From positions 62,001-126,000 of the forward strand of contig JADCRB010000010.1 of assembly GCA_021464245.1 (NCBI GenBank): a stretch of 64,000 nt of DNA, written 5' to 3'. Below, in pieces: positions 47,610-58,695 of this stretch. The notes beneath the pieces are model-generated. The model was given only the letters and a program-made list of their open reading frames with translations, had not been told where the DNA came from and searched no databases. Every line of letters starts with the position of its first letter. Positions within the stretch are counted from its first letter, which is position 1. The DNA comes from Carallia brachiata. Taxonomy: Eukaryota > Streptophyta > Magnoliopsida > Malpighiales > Rhizophoraceae. The translations under genes and the position numbers were made by a program.

Positions 47610-49989
47610 TTATTCTTTATCACTTTGAACTCGAGATTTTGTTAAATGAACTGTTTAACTTAATATTACTAATAGAAAAAATTAAATTATAAAATTTATT
47701 GTCATAAATGGAATTAAATCAATAAAAAATTTAATAAAATTAACTAATTAAAAGAATAAGTGTTTTATTTCACTATATAATTGTAAATATAAAAAGACAG
47801 TGGACAATAATTACACATTTGTGGGGTTTGCATATGAGTTAAATTTACACAATTTTACTATTTTGCTAAAAAGTTATTTCTGTGAGATAAAAAATTATCA
47901 ATTAGATAATAATGACATATTAAACAAGTTTTTAGTCACTTTGTGTAAAGCAAATTTCAAACGAACTATTTACGAGTTTAAATGAGTTAAATTTTGTTGT
48001 TAGTTAGAAATGATTTATTTACATAATAAACTTTGATGTTAGGTTTCCAGCGAACGCTTGTCGAACTAGGCCATTAAATTTTTTACGTACTCATATTAGC
48101 AACTCATCTACAGCCCTAATTTGTGCAATTTTTTCCAACGAAGTTCGTCTGTAATTAGCATTCGTATTTTCCATGAGAAACACTCTTTTCAATTTTGTTT
48201 TTTGTTAATTGATTTTGGCTGCAATTCAAACTCAAAATCTTCATTTCTTTAAACGATTTTAGCGCCAGTGTGCTAAAGCTCATTGATTTCGAGTTAACGT
48301 TTGAATCAAAGTTAGTTTACAAAAAAATATCTGTCGAACTTGTGATAAATAAAATTAACACTAGTTGAAAACTGGAACATACGACAATTACTGTTTAAAC
48401 AGGCTGTTAAAAATTCAAGACGCAGGCTTTTAGCGGCCATGAATTACCCGATATACTAACCTCACTTGTTTTAATTGATGCGGGTATACCATGCTAATCA
48501 TCTTTTTTTCAAAAGGAGCCTTTTTATGCTACTAATGCCCACCGACTTGTGAATTTCGCACAAATGAGTTGAATTAAAATGCATCGTATAATTGATTGTG
48601 AAGCATATGCGTTGTACAGATATTATAGATATTCAATTTAACCGAAAGTGTATGCTTTGTTTAAATAGTAAAAAGTGTATATTTTATATAAAAAAATTGT
48701 GGATCGACTTCAATTTTCTCTTTCACCTATCACTTTTACAATTTACCTTACCTCTTTTCTAATAATATGTTATCATTTTCACCATTCACCTGCCTCACAT
48801 GTCAAATAGACGTGTTGCCAGGCTTCTAGATGCTAAAGTAACTTTAATTCGGTTGATATTTTCAATAAGTGCATCTTAACCGCATCCTGGTCCAAATTTC
48901 TTCACCTAACATCAGAGTACGGAATTCGTGACCAGAGAAAGCAACAAGGCACGGTCTCATTATTCTTACGTGGGAACGGGGATTGGTCTCCTAGCACGGT
49001 AGTCCATTAGTCAGCATGATAATTACATTCACTGTTCTAGATGGATAATCTTGACTTCTAAATGCCGCTTAAACCAAAAAGTGAACTTAACCAAAGCCGT
49101 AATGTGGGAAACCATCGATTAATTTGGTAAAAAGAAAGTTGAACAACGAGCCAAAATTTGCTGTGTTTAATCCTTCTTTTTATCATATTTGAGTTGGTAA
49201 AGTAATCTGGAAACTGGTAGCTATGTTTTCGGGATAAGTAATCCCTTTGTAATTATTTGGCAACGGACGCACGATGCAACGTAACTAATTAAAATTCAAA
49301 TGTCATTATTAGAAGGCTTAAATAATGTGTTCCCCCACTTGATCAATTCTCTAAACGCGGATAATAATTACTCTTATTACAAGTCCACGCCCCCGTGCGG
49401 AAGCTATTATTCAATGACAAGGATCAATTTCATCGGGCCATGATACACAATAATTATTCCGACTTTGAAAAATGTTATGTGTAATATGTGGAGAAAATCA
49501 ATTGGTTGTTTTATTGTTTTCATTGAGTTTTTTTTTCTAAGGAAAGTAAAAATCACAACGGCGACCTTTTATTAACAATAAAGAAAAGGGCTCTTTTCCC
49601 TATTTCTTTTGTTTGTGCAACCGATGACAGATGAGATTAGACATGTTGTGTCGATAGGATGTATGTTGGGTTGGAGATGGATTGGCATGTTGAATTGGAA
49701 ATGGGAAAATGACTAATTACCTACCGCATGGTCGTGTCATTGACTTAGTGAGCTCAACATTTTCTTGACGATGAGGAATTCTAATTCACTCTAGTGGGTC
49801 AGAGCTTATAAGTCTCCAGCTATTTTATCCTGAATGAACTATGTGAATAATAGACCAAAATTCGTATACTCATTTTCGGTGGTCATTTGGAAATATTATT
49901 ATTGGATGATAGTTCTAAGATTTTAAGGTTAAACGTTGTTGTTTTTATTTTACTTACCACCAAACTAACTACGTTGGTATACACCCCAA

Positions 49990-50055
49990 AAAAATTAACT
50001 ACGTTGGTTAGAGTGGTTTTTGACACAAAGTGCGTTCGAAACTCCCAACGGTTGA
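49990..50055 (+). mobile_element. Possible tRNA-derived SINE head
   Basis: ACGTTGGTTAGAGTGGTTTT resembles a pol III A box and GCGTTCGAAACTCCC, about 30 bases downstream, a B box. Together they look like the head of a tRNA-derived SINE rather than a functional tRNA, because acceptor and anticodon stems are not evident. A copy of the preceding words (actacgttggta) stands about 30 bp upstream. Confidence 0.35.
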
Positions 50056-51651
50056 TTTGTGCGTTAGAACATTGACAAAGTATTGTGACACAAGGAAGCA
50101 CAACGTCGATTTGTTAAATTTCCAGACTTTTTGAGACAAAATAGGAACCTGTCCATTTGGTCAAAAATATCTGTGAACTTTTTGCTTTTCTTATATGAAT
50201 TCATGGAAAAGATTTTCAGTCATTTCACATTGCCATTTAAACATATGATCCACTTTGCCACTTTTCATCATCGTGCTGGGCAACCATGGAAAGCTGCTTC
50301 TCCAAAGTACCTCACAAAGAGTCCGATAATTGTAGTTTGTGGCTCAGAACATCTGAGTTTTTTTAAAAATAAAATTATTCACTCGAAAAAAAAACCCAAA
50401 AATGATAGAAAATTGCAAAGGATGGAGAAATCAGAGTGATGAAAGAAAATACCGTTGATGAACACCTATGCCAAGGTAAGGATAGACTGATTTGTAAGAG
50501 TATTTTTGTCTAATAAAAAATGGGACAAACTGGTTTTATTTGTTTATATTTATGAGTAACATCTCAAATATGAAACTTGTTGCCCGTGAAATTCTTTTAA
50601 AAAAGTTTCAATATTCATAAGATTATTGACAAATATTGGTGCTAATTCATTGGTGATTTCAACTAGCAATATTAGTGGATCTCAGTGGTTATTATATATG
50701 GAATGTTTTGTGTTGACTTTGCTATACAACTAGCCCTTAATTAGTTAATGCTCACTGCGTTTCAATCCAACTATATATGTAGTTCTAGTATATGTCAAAA
50801 ACAAAATTATTATTCTTCTTCTTCTTTTTTCAGACAAAAAAAGGACTTGTGAGCTCCATTTTGGCACTCATAGAAGGAAAGGAAGAGAGAAAGAACCTAA
50901 CTTGAACATCACATCTACAAGATTGTGGAGTGAAGGTTTCTGTTTTCTTGTCATTCAAGGGACACGAACGTGCAATCTTGCATCAACCATTTCCAAATAA
51001 TAATGTTCCATCACCTAGCAATGTGGTGACTTGCAAAAGAAACCAAGCAATATGCGAATATAAATGCGCACAAATAAAATTTTGTGACTCAAAATCCTAA
51101 AGTATTTCAAAATTGAGAAAAACACTTTTTTTTTTTTTTTGTGTGTTCATTAGGAAATTTACTAGATGATAGTACAATAGACATTAGTTGTTCACTATCT
51201 CATAAATTTCGTTATTTTAATAAGTTGACATTTTTAATTAAAGAGTTAAATATACAAAGATATCACCAATTTTATATAAAGTAACAAATATAACACAAAC
51301 TTTAAAAGGTAATAAATTTAATACCAATTTTATCTAAAGTAACAAATCTAGCATGTAATAATTTTATATGAATATAATATTTTAATTTTGATGACAGATT
51401 TATAGAAATATATTTGTTCTGATGACTTGATAATCATATAAGTTAGTGTCATATTATCAAAATAAATAAATTCTGTTCAAAAAATTTCACAGTATGTTAG
51501 ATTTGTTATTAAATAAAATTGGTGTTAGATTTATTTTCATTTAAAATTAGAGTCGAATTTATTATTTTCAGTAAAGTTAATGATATTTTTGTATATTAAC
51601 ATTTAATTAAATTTTAATTTCTATTTATCAGTGGATTAAAATCTTCACACA

Positions 51652-51692
51652 CATATATATATATATATATATACATACACACACACACACAC
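51652..51692. repeat. (AT)n(AC)n compound microsatellite
   Basis: Alternating AT of about 12 units is followed by CATACACACACACACACAC. Confidence 0.9.
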
Positions 51693-54600
51693 GTAAGACC
51701 CGCCAAGAACTCACCATCACCAATAATAAACATACGGATGTTGCCATTGATATCATAAGCTGCAAGTTACGCACACGTGTTTGATGATGAACATTCAAAC
51801 CTAACCAGCCTAATACAATCACCTTCTCCCAAGCTGGAGCAACTCCTGAACCTAATTTAAATTAAAAAAAAAAAAAAAAGACTGGACACAATTAATAGCC
51901 CTCTTAAAATAAGATAAAGGAAGGGTTGACACTTTATATTTTATAATGGGCCATTTCTTTTTGATAAAAAATGTGGCCGTATACAAAAAGTGAGGTGGGA
52001 TCCAAAAGTCTAAGAAAGTGGGTGGTGTGGAGATAAGTAACATATGATATTCGAGGGGAGGAGGTGCATGGATTCCCTACCTTTTGGCTCTCGTTTGTAC
52101 TGGCTTGTTTGGCCTTTTTTCTTAAAAAAATTGTTTTTTTTGGTTCAGGGGCACGACAAGGTATACACAATTCTTTTTAGTGCGGACTAGAGTGGTGGAG
52201 GGAGGGAGCATTGTTTTTAGCTTTCCAAGCGTGGATGTTTTTGTTGGAGAATCCACAATCAAATGGCTCCATGTTCTCATGCCCTACGGCTAAGCTAGCT
52301 TCCCCATCAAAACTCGAATTTATGCTAAATGGGAAGCTCCTAAGGAATTTTCTTTTGCTTTTCATTCAACATTTCTATCTCTAGTTTTCTCACAAATAAA
52401 TAAATAAAATAAAATAAAAAACATTTCTATCTCTAGCAATATGCATATTTTACTTGCAAGTCAATGCTATGCCTATTCATAAACTAGTTATGGTGGCAGA
52501 AAACACGGAAAATATTTCTCGATGGGTTAAAACATATAATTCTTTTCACTTATTCCCTTCATTTATTGCCGAAGTGGAAACAACTATTTGATTGTGCTGC
52601 TTTAATCGAATGGGAATATGGATCGAACAATTTAAGACACCTGAACTTTGTATTGGATCTCTAAATCATTAGGCTAATCAATTGCCAATTCAACTCATCA
52701 ACATTTGTAGCACAATTAATTTGAACACTCCATAATCAATATACCTTAATTAGTTGCGTACAAGCTAGCACAATTAACCTGGGAATTAGAGAAAGCACGG
52801 GTTAACAAGTGAAATAGAAAAGTCAAATCAAAATTATCAATATTTTGAAAAGTCAAATTATTTAGAACTCATTGGAAACATTACTAAGGATGCACTAATA
52901 AGCTATCACTTAATTGGTATTGAGTCGTTTACAGTAATGAAGTTCTTGAATGTGAGTCTTAGTTAGAGTTTAGAAAAAACAAAAACACATCACAAAGGAC
53001 GTGCCTATTTAAACATGTATACTCTGCATCTCTTTCGAATATGGACGGTCCAATATTCGATAGTGAACATGCAACTCGAACGTGAATGCAATGTAGTGGT
53101 GCGTTACATAGAAGCATCCATATTTTATGTATTTGGTTGGGAATTGCTGGTGCTTCAGGCATTTATATGTCAAAACAAATGCCCCGTGGGGAGCATTTTA
53201 GGTCAAGTGGTCAATTCATAACCATCCATGTCATGTATTGGATGCATTTGAAATTAACGCACTTAAAAGAAACGAGTCTTATTTTAAAAAAAAAAAAAAA
53301 ACTAAACCCCAAATATATTTAATGTTACATTAAATCTTAATTTTTAATTTTTCTTTTAGAAAAAAATTTTGGCTAAGGAGTGAGGGAAGTCTATGGTCAC
53401 ATATTCTCTGTCCATAGAATTTTTCTCAGAAGGAACATTGTTAAAACAATCAAAACAATGCAATTTTGTGCTAAATGCAATGATATATAAAAAGATCAAA
53501 GCTAGCTTAAATATGATGGTTAAATAACAAATGAAGCGTGTGGAGGAATCCTTAATTTGCATTCCTTCGCATTTTGTACGAAGGATCGCCGTTTGTTGCC
53601 ACCAAAAGAGTAGACCCAGTGGATTGTAAAGATGTAGAGGATATTGATTAAGCATGGTTATTGTTCCCTGCACTCCAAACAAGAGAGTATGAAAGTATAC
53701 ATATAAAAATCCATTGTAGGACGCTAAATTGCATAGAATATTGGGGGCACTGGATCTTCTTACCTGTGCTGAAGATCTTCTTCAGGTGACTAAATCATGG
53801 GTTCTCTTTGTATTATATATATTGTTGGGGGTATCATAACCTGTCTTCTCTTACACCAGTGCCACTTTTTTCAGTTTTTTAGTATCGAGTTCAGTCCGAT
53901 TATTTAAGATAGCGTAAAATTAAGAAGGTACCACATTGCAACAAACAATAATAGGACAAACAATCAAATTTTGCGGGCAAAAAAAAAAAAAAAAAACAAT
54001 CAAATTTATTTCGTATAGATAAGTACAAATTATCCGAGTATTGTAACCCAACAAGTCCCTGGGAGGGGAATAAAAAACTTTTACTGTCAAATGTCAATAG
54101 TTTGGCCATATGGACCAGTACAAGAGTATATATAATGTTAGCCAATAAAGTGACATATATAGGTGAAGAATGAAGGCAAATCAACAAATTCTATACCTAA
54201 TTCCGCTTTCGGACCCCTCCTTTGATGGCCATTATTGTAATAAAGGCTCAGGCACATCGATATAATTGTACTTTATAGATTTTTCTTTTTTTTTTTTCTC
54301 AGACAAAAAAAAATATATTATATTCACATTAATTATCGCATCTATGAATCAAGATCAAAATGTTCTTATTTGAATATCTTATTTAACTACCTCCATAAGA
54401 ACAGATTCACCACTCGAATACTAATAGACCTGAATGGACTTATCTTACATTCAACTACAATATTAATAAATCTAAAATTTAATACTGTATTCTCAAAATA
54501 TAAACCTTATTTACTAGGATCAATGCTAGTGAAAAGACTTGAACTCAAATTATATAAACAAAATATATATCAAATTATTACTAAATTATCACATAAAAAA

Positions 54601-54847
54601 ATAATTGTACATTATAAATAAACAATAACTTTATACTCTTTTCTCTCCTAATGTTGATTGTGAAAGTGTCCATAAAATTATTAAAGAAAAATTAATTTTA
54701 TTTAAGTATTTTTAAAGTAATATGAATGTTGTATAATTAAATTTAATGAAATATAAAAATAAATAAATTATTAAATATTATTAATAAATTTTTATAATTA
54801 TTTTAAAATTATTTAAATAAAACTTCTTAATGTTATCCCATTATAAA

Positions 54848-54928
54848 AACAACAGATACACTGCGACGTGAGAGGTGAGTGTGAGTTTACAACAGATACA
54901 CCGTGATGTGAGAAGTGAGTGTGAGTTT
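54848..54928. repeat. Imperfect 41-bp tandem duplication
   Basis: ACAACAGATACACTGCGACG then TGAGAGGTGAGTGTGAGTTT is followed at once by a second copy differing at a few positions (ACCGTGATG, AGAAGTGAG). Confidence 0.85.
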
Positions 54929-55774
54929 TAAATATGATGTGCTCTGTAGGTCTTCATCATCCCTATAATCATGGTTTGAATGGTCAAGCTACAAATTATT
55001 GGTACTCATGGGAAACATAGGATACCATCCCTTCTGCAAATTATCTTTCATTCTACAATATTGCAATTCAACTTAATTTAATTAGAAATAATCACCATAG
55101 TTTAATTAATAATTTAATATACTTTTCATTGCATTAGTACAAGTTTAAGTCTCGATAATTATGTTTTTTATGTCAGAAAATTTATTATTTTGTGTGTTGC
55201 TGGTTCAAGACTTATTAATCTCAAAACTAGACGTGTGAGAGACTTACTCAGATATAACAATGGTTGATAGGTTATACTTATAAGGAAGATTGAATGAAGA
55301 CGTTACGAGTAACCCTCGATCTCGTTCTACAAGTACGATAATTTACATATTAGCGATACATCTTTTTTCTGTAAAAAAAAATGACAATTAGCAATAAATT
55401 AGTATATGACATATTAATAAATTGAAGTAATTCCAAAATTAAAGAAAGTTGAAAATTGTCATCTTTTATTCGAATACTTTGTTTATTGTTAAACTATTGA
55501 TTAAATTTTGCTTAATTATTTTATTATTTATGATATTTAATAATTTCTTAATAATAACTCAAGTGTGAAAACAAGGGTCTAAAGTGTAAATTCAATAATA
55601 TAATTTTTATTCTCTTATCATAATTTATCTCCTATTTTTCTTGCAAATTCCTCCATAGCTTATTCCAAGAAGTTGGAATATTGGGTGGAAATTTGACTTA
55701 GAATTATTTATAGATTAATTGACCACCTCATTTGATTTCCCAATTTACAAGGAGAAATCCTTTTTATTTTTTGG

Positions 55775-55935
55775 AATATTTATAAACATTACGAAAATTC
55801 TATTATAAAATATTCTGAATATTAAATATATAACTTATTTTTTTTATAATTTAATGATATTAAATAAATAAATTAATTCTTTCTATAATAATAACAGTTA
55901 AAATATTTTGTTATACGAAATTTTAATATATATCC
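55775..55935. mobile_element. Palindromic AT-rich MITE, diverged copy D
   Basis: ATTACGAAAATTCTATTATAA on the left is answered by TTTGTTATACGAAATTTTAA on the right in inverted sense. Similarity to copies A-C is weaker. Confidence 0.35.
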
Positions 55936-57018
55936 AATTTTTTTTTCTGGGAAACAAGTAAAAAGAGAATTAATACGTGGACCATGCCAAATTGTAAAAG
56001 AGATCGTTCGTACGGTGCAGGTCAAAGTCCAGTGGCTCTAAACCAACTTAACCATGGTGTGGTGTGTGGTTCAATTTCAACCCAAACAAAGGGCACCCAG
56101 TATCATGAGTGCCTATCATCCCCACTTCCCCACACGCACCGCAAAGAGAGAGAGAGAGAGAGAGAGATGGGTTACCTTACAGTGGATCATGATTGTACGC
56201 AAATAAATACCTTGCGTGCACTCCTCACGCACGCACGTATGAGGCCCTCCCCTGCTTTAGAGTTTTTTAACTTTTTCTTTTTAGGATCAAAATTATGTGC
56301 TTATATTTAAATAATTATATATATATATTTTTATCTCTATCACATATTAACATTAATAATATTATATATAATGAGTTATAAATAAAAAATTGTAAAATTT
56401 ATGAAATTCAAATTTAATATTGATGTACAATAATTTTATAAATAAAAAAATTATTTATCACAAAGTTTCTCTTCACGAAATTCTACGAATGACATGAAAA
56501 AGTAATTTTTTCTATTACTTTTTTAAAATTTAGAATCCAGAATTTTTGCTTTTTTATTTTTTAAAAAATTATGATGTAAAATAATATTAAATATATTTAA
56601 GATGATATTAAATACACAATCTTATTAAAAATTTATTGGCATAAATTATTTCAAATTATTTAAAGTCGAAATTTTTTTTATTAATATTATTCTTTAGCTC
56701 TGTTTTTTATTTTTTTAAGAATAATATTATATAATACAAAAACTTTTTTACGATTTTTTATGATTTAACTTTTTCGTTGATGCAATAAGAAATTTCTAAT
56801 AAATTTATTTTATTTTTTAAAATTAAAATTTAACTAAATTTAATGTTACTTCAAAATTAAAAAAATTTTAATGAAATTTTTTTTGTATAATTTATTTTTA
56901 TTTTTACCTTAATGTCTTTTACCTTTTTACTCCGGATCGATCCTCTCTCACCATGGGAAAAAAAAAAAAAAAAAAGCCCTATCAGTCCACGTCCAGGGAC
57001 ATTTCTGTCAATTGGTTT
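55936..57018. other. Intergenic; upstream region of the bHLH gene
   Basis: A GC-richer patch with an (AG)n tract (56147-56168) and a 108-codon open frame at 55984-56310 of no recognised family; then AT-rich DNA up to a poly(A) run at 56957-56975 just before the promoter. Confidence 0.35.
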
Positions 57019-57028
57019 CTATATAACC
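57019..57028 (+). promoter_or_regulatory. TATA box of the SAC51-type bHLH gene
   Basis: CTATATAACC stands about 30 bases before a CT-rich stretch (CTCTTGCTCGCTTCGTCTC) that looks like a transcription start region. The long leader with introns and upstream ORFs follows. Confidence 0.55.
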
Positions 57029-57193
57029 TTAGCCTCTTCCTATCCTCTTGCTCGCTTCGTCTCAAGTCTTTTGTCTAACGTTGTGAGTTTGTGCGGTGGT
57101 CTTCGATTCGATCTGCGTTTTGTTTCTTGAAATTGAAAATTCAGCGATTTGTGGGCGTAATTCTTTACTTCTGCTTTATCCGTTTGTCTCCCT

Positions 57194-57657
57194 GTAAGTT
57201 TGTATACCCATTTCTCAAATTTTGTAGTGTTGATATCATCCTTCTTCTTTGCAAGCGTTTTTTATTTTTTTTCCTCTGCCTGTTGCCTTTGAGAATCTTG
57301 CTTTGTTTTTTGTTTGTAAAACAAATATTGTGCTGGCTATTGGGTCCTTGTTTTTGGTTAAGAAAATTAGATCGGTGTACCAGGTGAGAAATATTTGTCT
57401 TTTCTCACTGTTTCTGCTGAACTTTATGAACAAAAAGGCTGGTTTGTGGTGAATTATTTTGGTTCTGGATAATTTTGCTTTAATTTTTCATTTTCGTTTA
57501 CCCTTTTTGTGTGCTTGAATTACATATTTTTGAAGTAATTTCTTTCCTTTTTTTTTTTTTTCTATTATCGGCATGAGGTGCTATGAATATTTTTAACCCC
57601 TTTTTCACTGTTATTTCTTGTGTGGGATATGGCTCTGATGTGAGAATCATTTTGCAG
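57194..57657 (+). other. Inferred first intron of the bHLH gene leader
   Basis: CCCT|GTAAGTTTG at 57194 is a strong donor and TCATTTTGCAG|GG ending at 57657 a strong acceptor. The interval is T-rich as expected for a plant intron. The call is by splice-site appearance only. Confidence 0.5.
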
Positions 57658-57721
57658 GGCTGGGTCCTGAATCTGTGTAGGGTTGACGAAAAGTGGCTAT
57701 CTTTTTGCGGAGAGTAACATT

Positions 57722-57964
57722 ATGCGGTGGTTTTTGAGTCTTTCTGTTGATGTGTATCGAAAAGTTATCTCCTTGAACCTTTATTGCAGAGTGATTCTGT
57801 AATTTGTTTTACCAATCGCGACCCTTTAAGAAAAAATTTCTCTGTTTCTTCTATTCAATCATTTTCCATGGGATCTACCTTTTTCGTTGTTGTTCCTTGC
57901 TATGTCCTCCAAATTAGCTGAATATTTCCAGATCAATTCTTGTGTTTTTTTTTGTCACCCTTAA
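57722..57964 (+). promoter_or_regulatory. Three short upstream ORFs in the bHLH leader
   Basis: ATG-initiated short frames lie at 57722-57802 (26 codons, MRWFLSLSVD), 57868-57921 (17 codons, MGSTFFVVVP) and 57902-57964 (20 codons, MSSKLAEYFQ), the last two overlapping in different frames. They precede the conserved uORF in the same inferred leader exon. Transcripts of this family typically carry several uORFs before the conserved one. Conservation of these three is unknown. Confidence 0.5.
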
Positions 57965-58169
57965 ATAGGCTGATTTCCACAATTTCTTCGTCTAGTTTTC
58001 TCTCCTGTGAACGCTTGGTAGTTTCTGATCTTTTTTTTTGTTGGGTGAATCTGGGTCTTGGTTGTTCAATTGGTGTTTGCTCGGTCTACAAGTAGTAAAT
58101 TCATTCTGGCATCTTTTGGGACGATTGTGATCTTGCTGTTTTGATTATATTGAGAGTTGGGAAGTAGGC

Positions 58170-58477
58170 ATGGTGTGCCAAGCAGCGGGCCGAACGAATT
58201 TTCGAGCATTGAAACACGAAAATGGGATTGCTGGGAGTGCTACCATTATAGTTAGAGTCATAGCATGCTTTCAACAACTTCAGGATTGCCAGGTTAGCGA
58301 AAGATATTTGAATCAGTCTTTCTTGCTTTGTTTTTTTATGCTTGGATTTGTTTATGTTTTCTACTGGTGTTAGCAATTGTCGGATAGTGCGTGATATGCT
58401 AAACTTTCTTCTAATTTTTACCTCCTTATTTTTGGCAGGCTGAATATTTCCGTCATTTGCTTAAACCTGTCACGTAG
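58170..58477 (+). CDS. Spliced conserved upstream ORF (SAC51-class peptide, 53 residues)
   Basis: Exons 58170-58292 and 58439-58477 encode a 53-residue peptide beginning MVCQAAGRTNFRALKHENGI, continuing IIVRVIACFQQLQDCQ, and ending AEYFRHLLKPVT before TAG. This matches the conserved upstream peptide found in leaders of the SAC51/bHLH142-145 family, including its length. In Arabidopsis this uORF represses translation of the downstream bHLH and thermospermine relieves that repression. The intron (58293-58438, CAG|GTTAGC ... TTGGCAG|GC) interrupts the peptide between Gln41 and Ala42; if retained, the peptide would instead run on to 58373 with a hydrophobic tail. The main ORF starts 219 bases after its stop on the genome. 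Confidence 0.9.
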
Positions 58478-58590
58478 TTGTAGCCTTGGATTTTCGTTTT
58501 TCAAATTCAGCTGGATTTTTTGTTTTTACTGATATTTCTGCAAGAAAAGGAAAGTGATTACTGCTTCTACTACCGAGAGAAAACATCTTG

Positions 58591-58678
58591 GTATGCTTTA
58601 CTCTTGTCCTTTCATTTAGTTGTAAATTCTTCTAATTTGTAAATGAGAATGAAGCAAATTTCATTCTTTGATTTACAG
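58591..58678 (+). other. Inferred last leader intron of the bHLH gene
   Basis: ATCTTG|GTATGC at 58591 and TTGATTTACAG|GTGG ending 58678 are good splice sites around an 88-base T-rich interval. It ends 17 bases before the main ATG, so the distance from the conserved uORF stop to the main ATG in the mRNA would be about 130 bases. Confidence 0.55.
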
Positions 58679-58695
58679 GTGGTTGCTTTGGTTGA

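Larger units (their letters stand above)
47610..55770. other. Long gene-poor stretch
   Basis: About 8 kb in which I recognise no gene. Contents: a (AT)n(AC)n compound microsatellite at 51652-51692, poly(T) at 51127-51141, an AT-rich repeat core at about 54749, a tandem duplication at 54848-54928, and a tRNA-like box pair at about 49995-50055. Open frames up to 108 codons (e.g. 53356-53682 minus) have no family resemblance. Confidence 0.4.
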
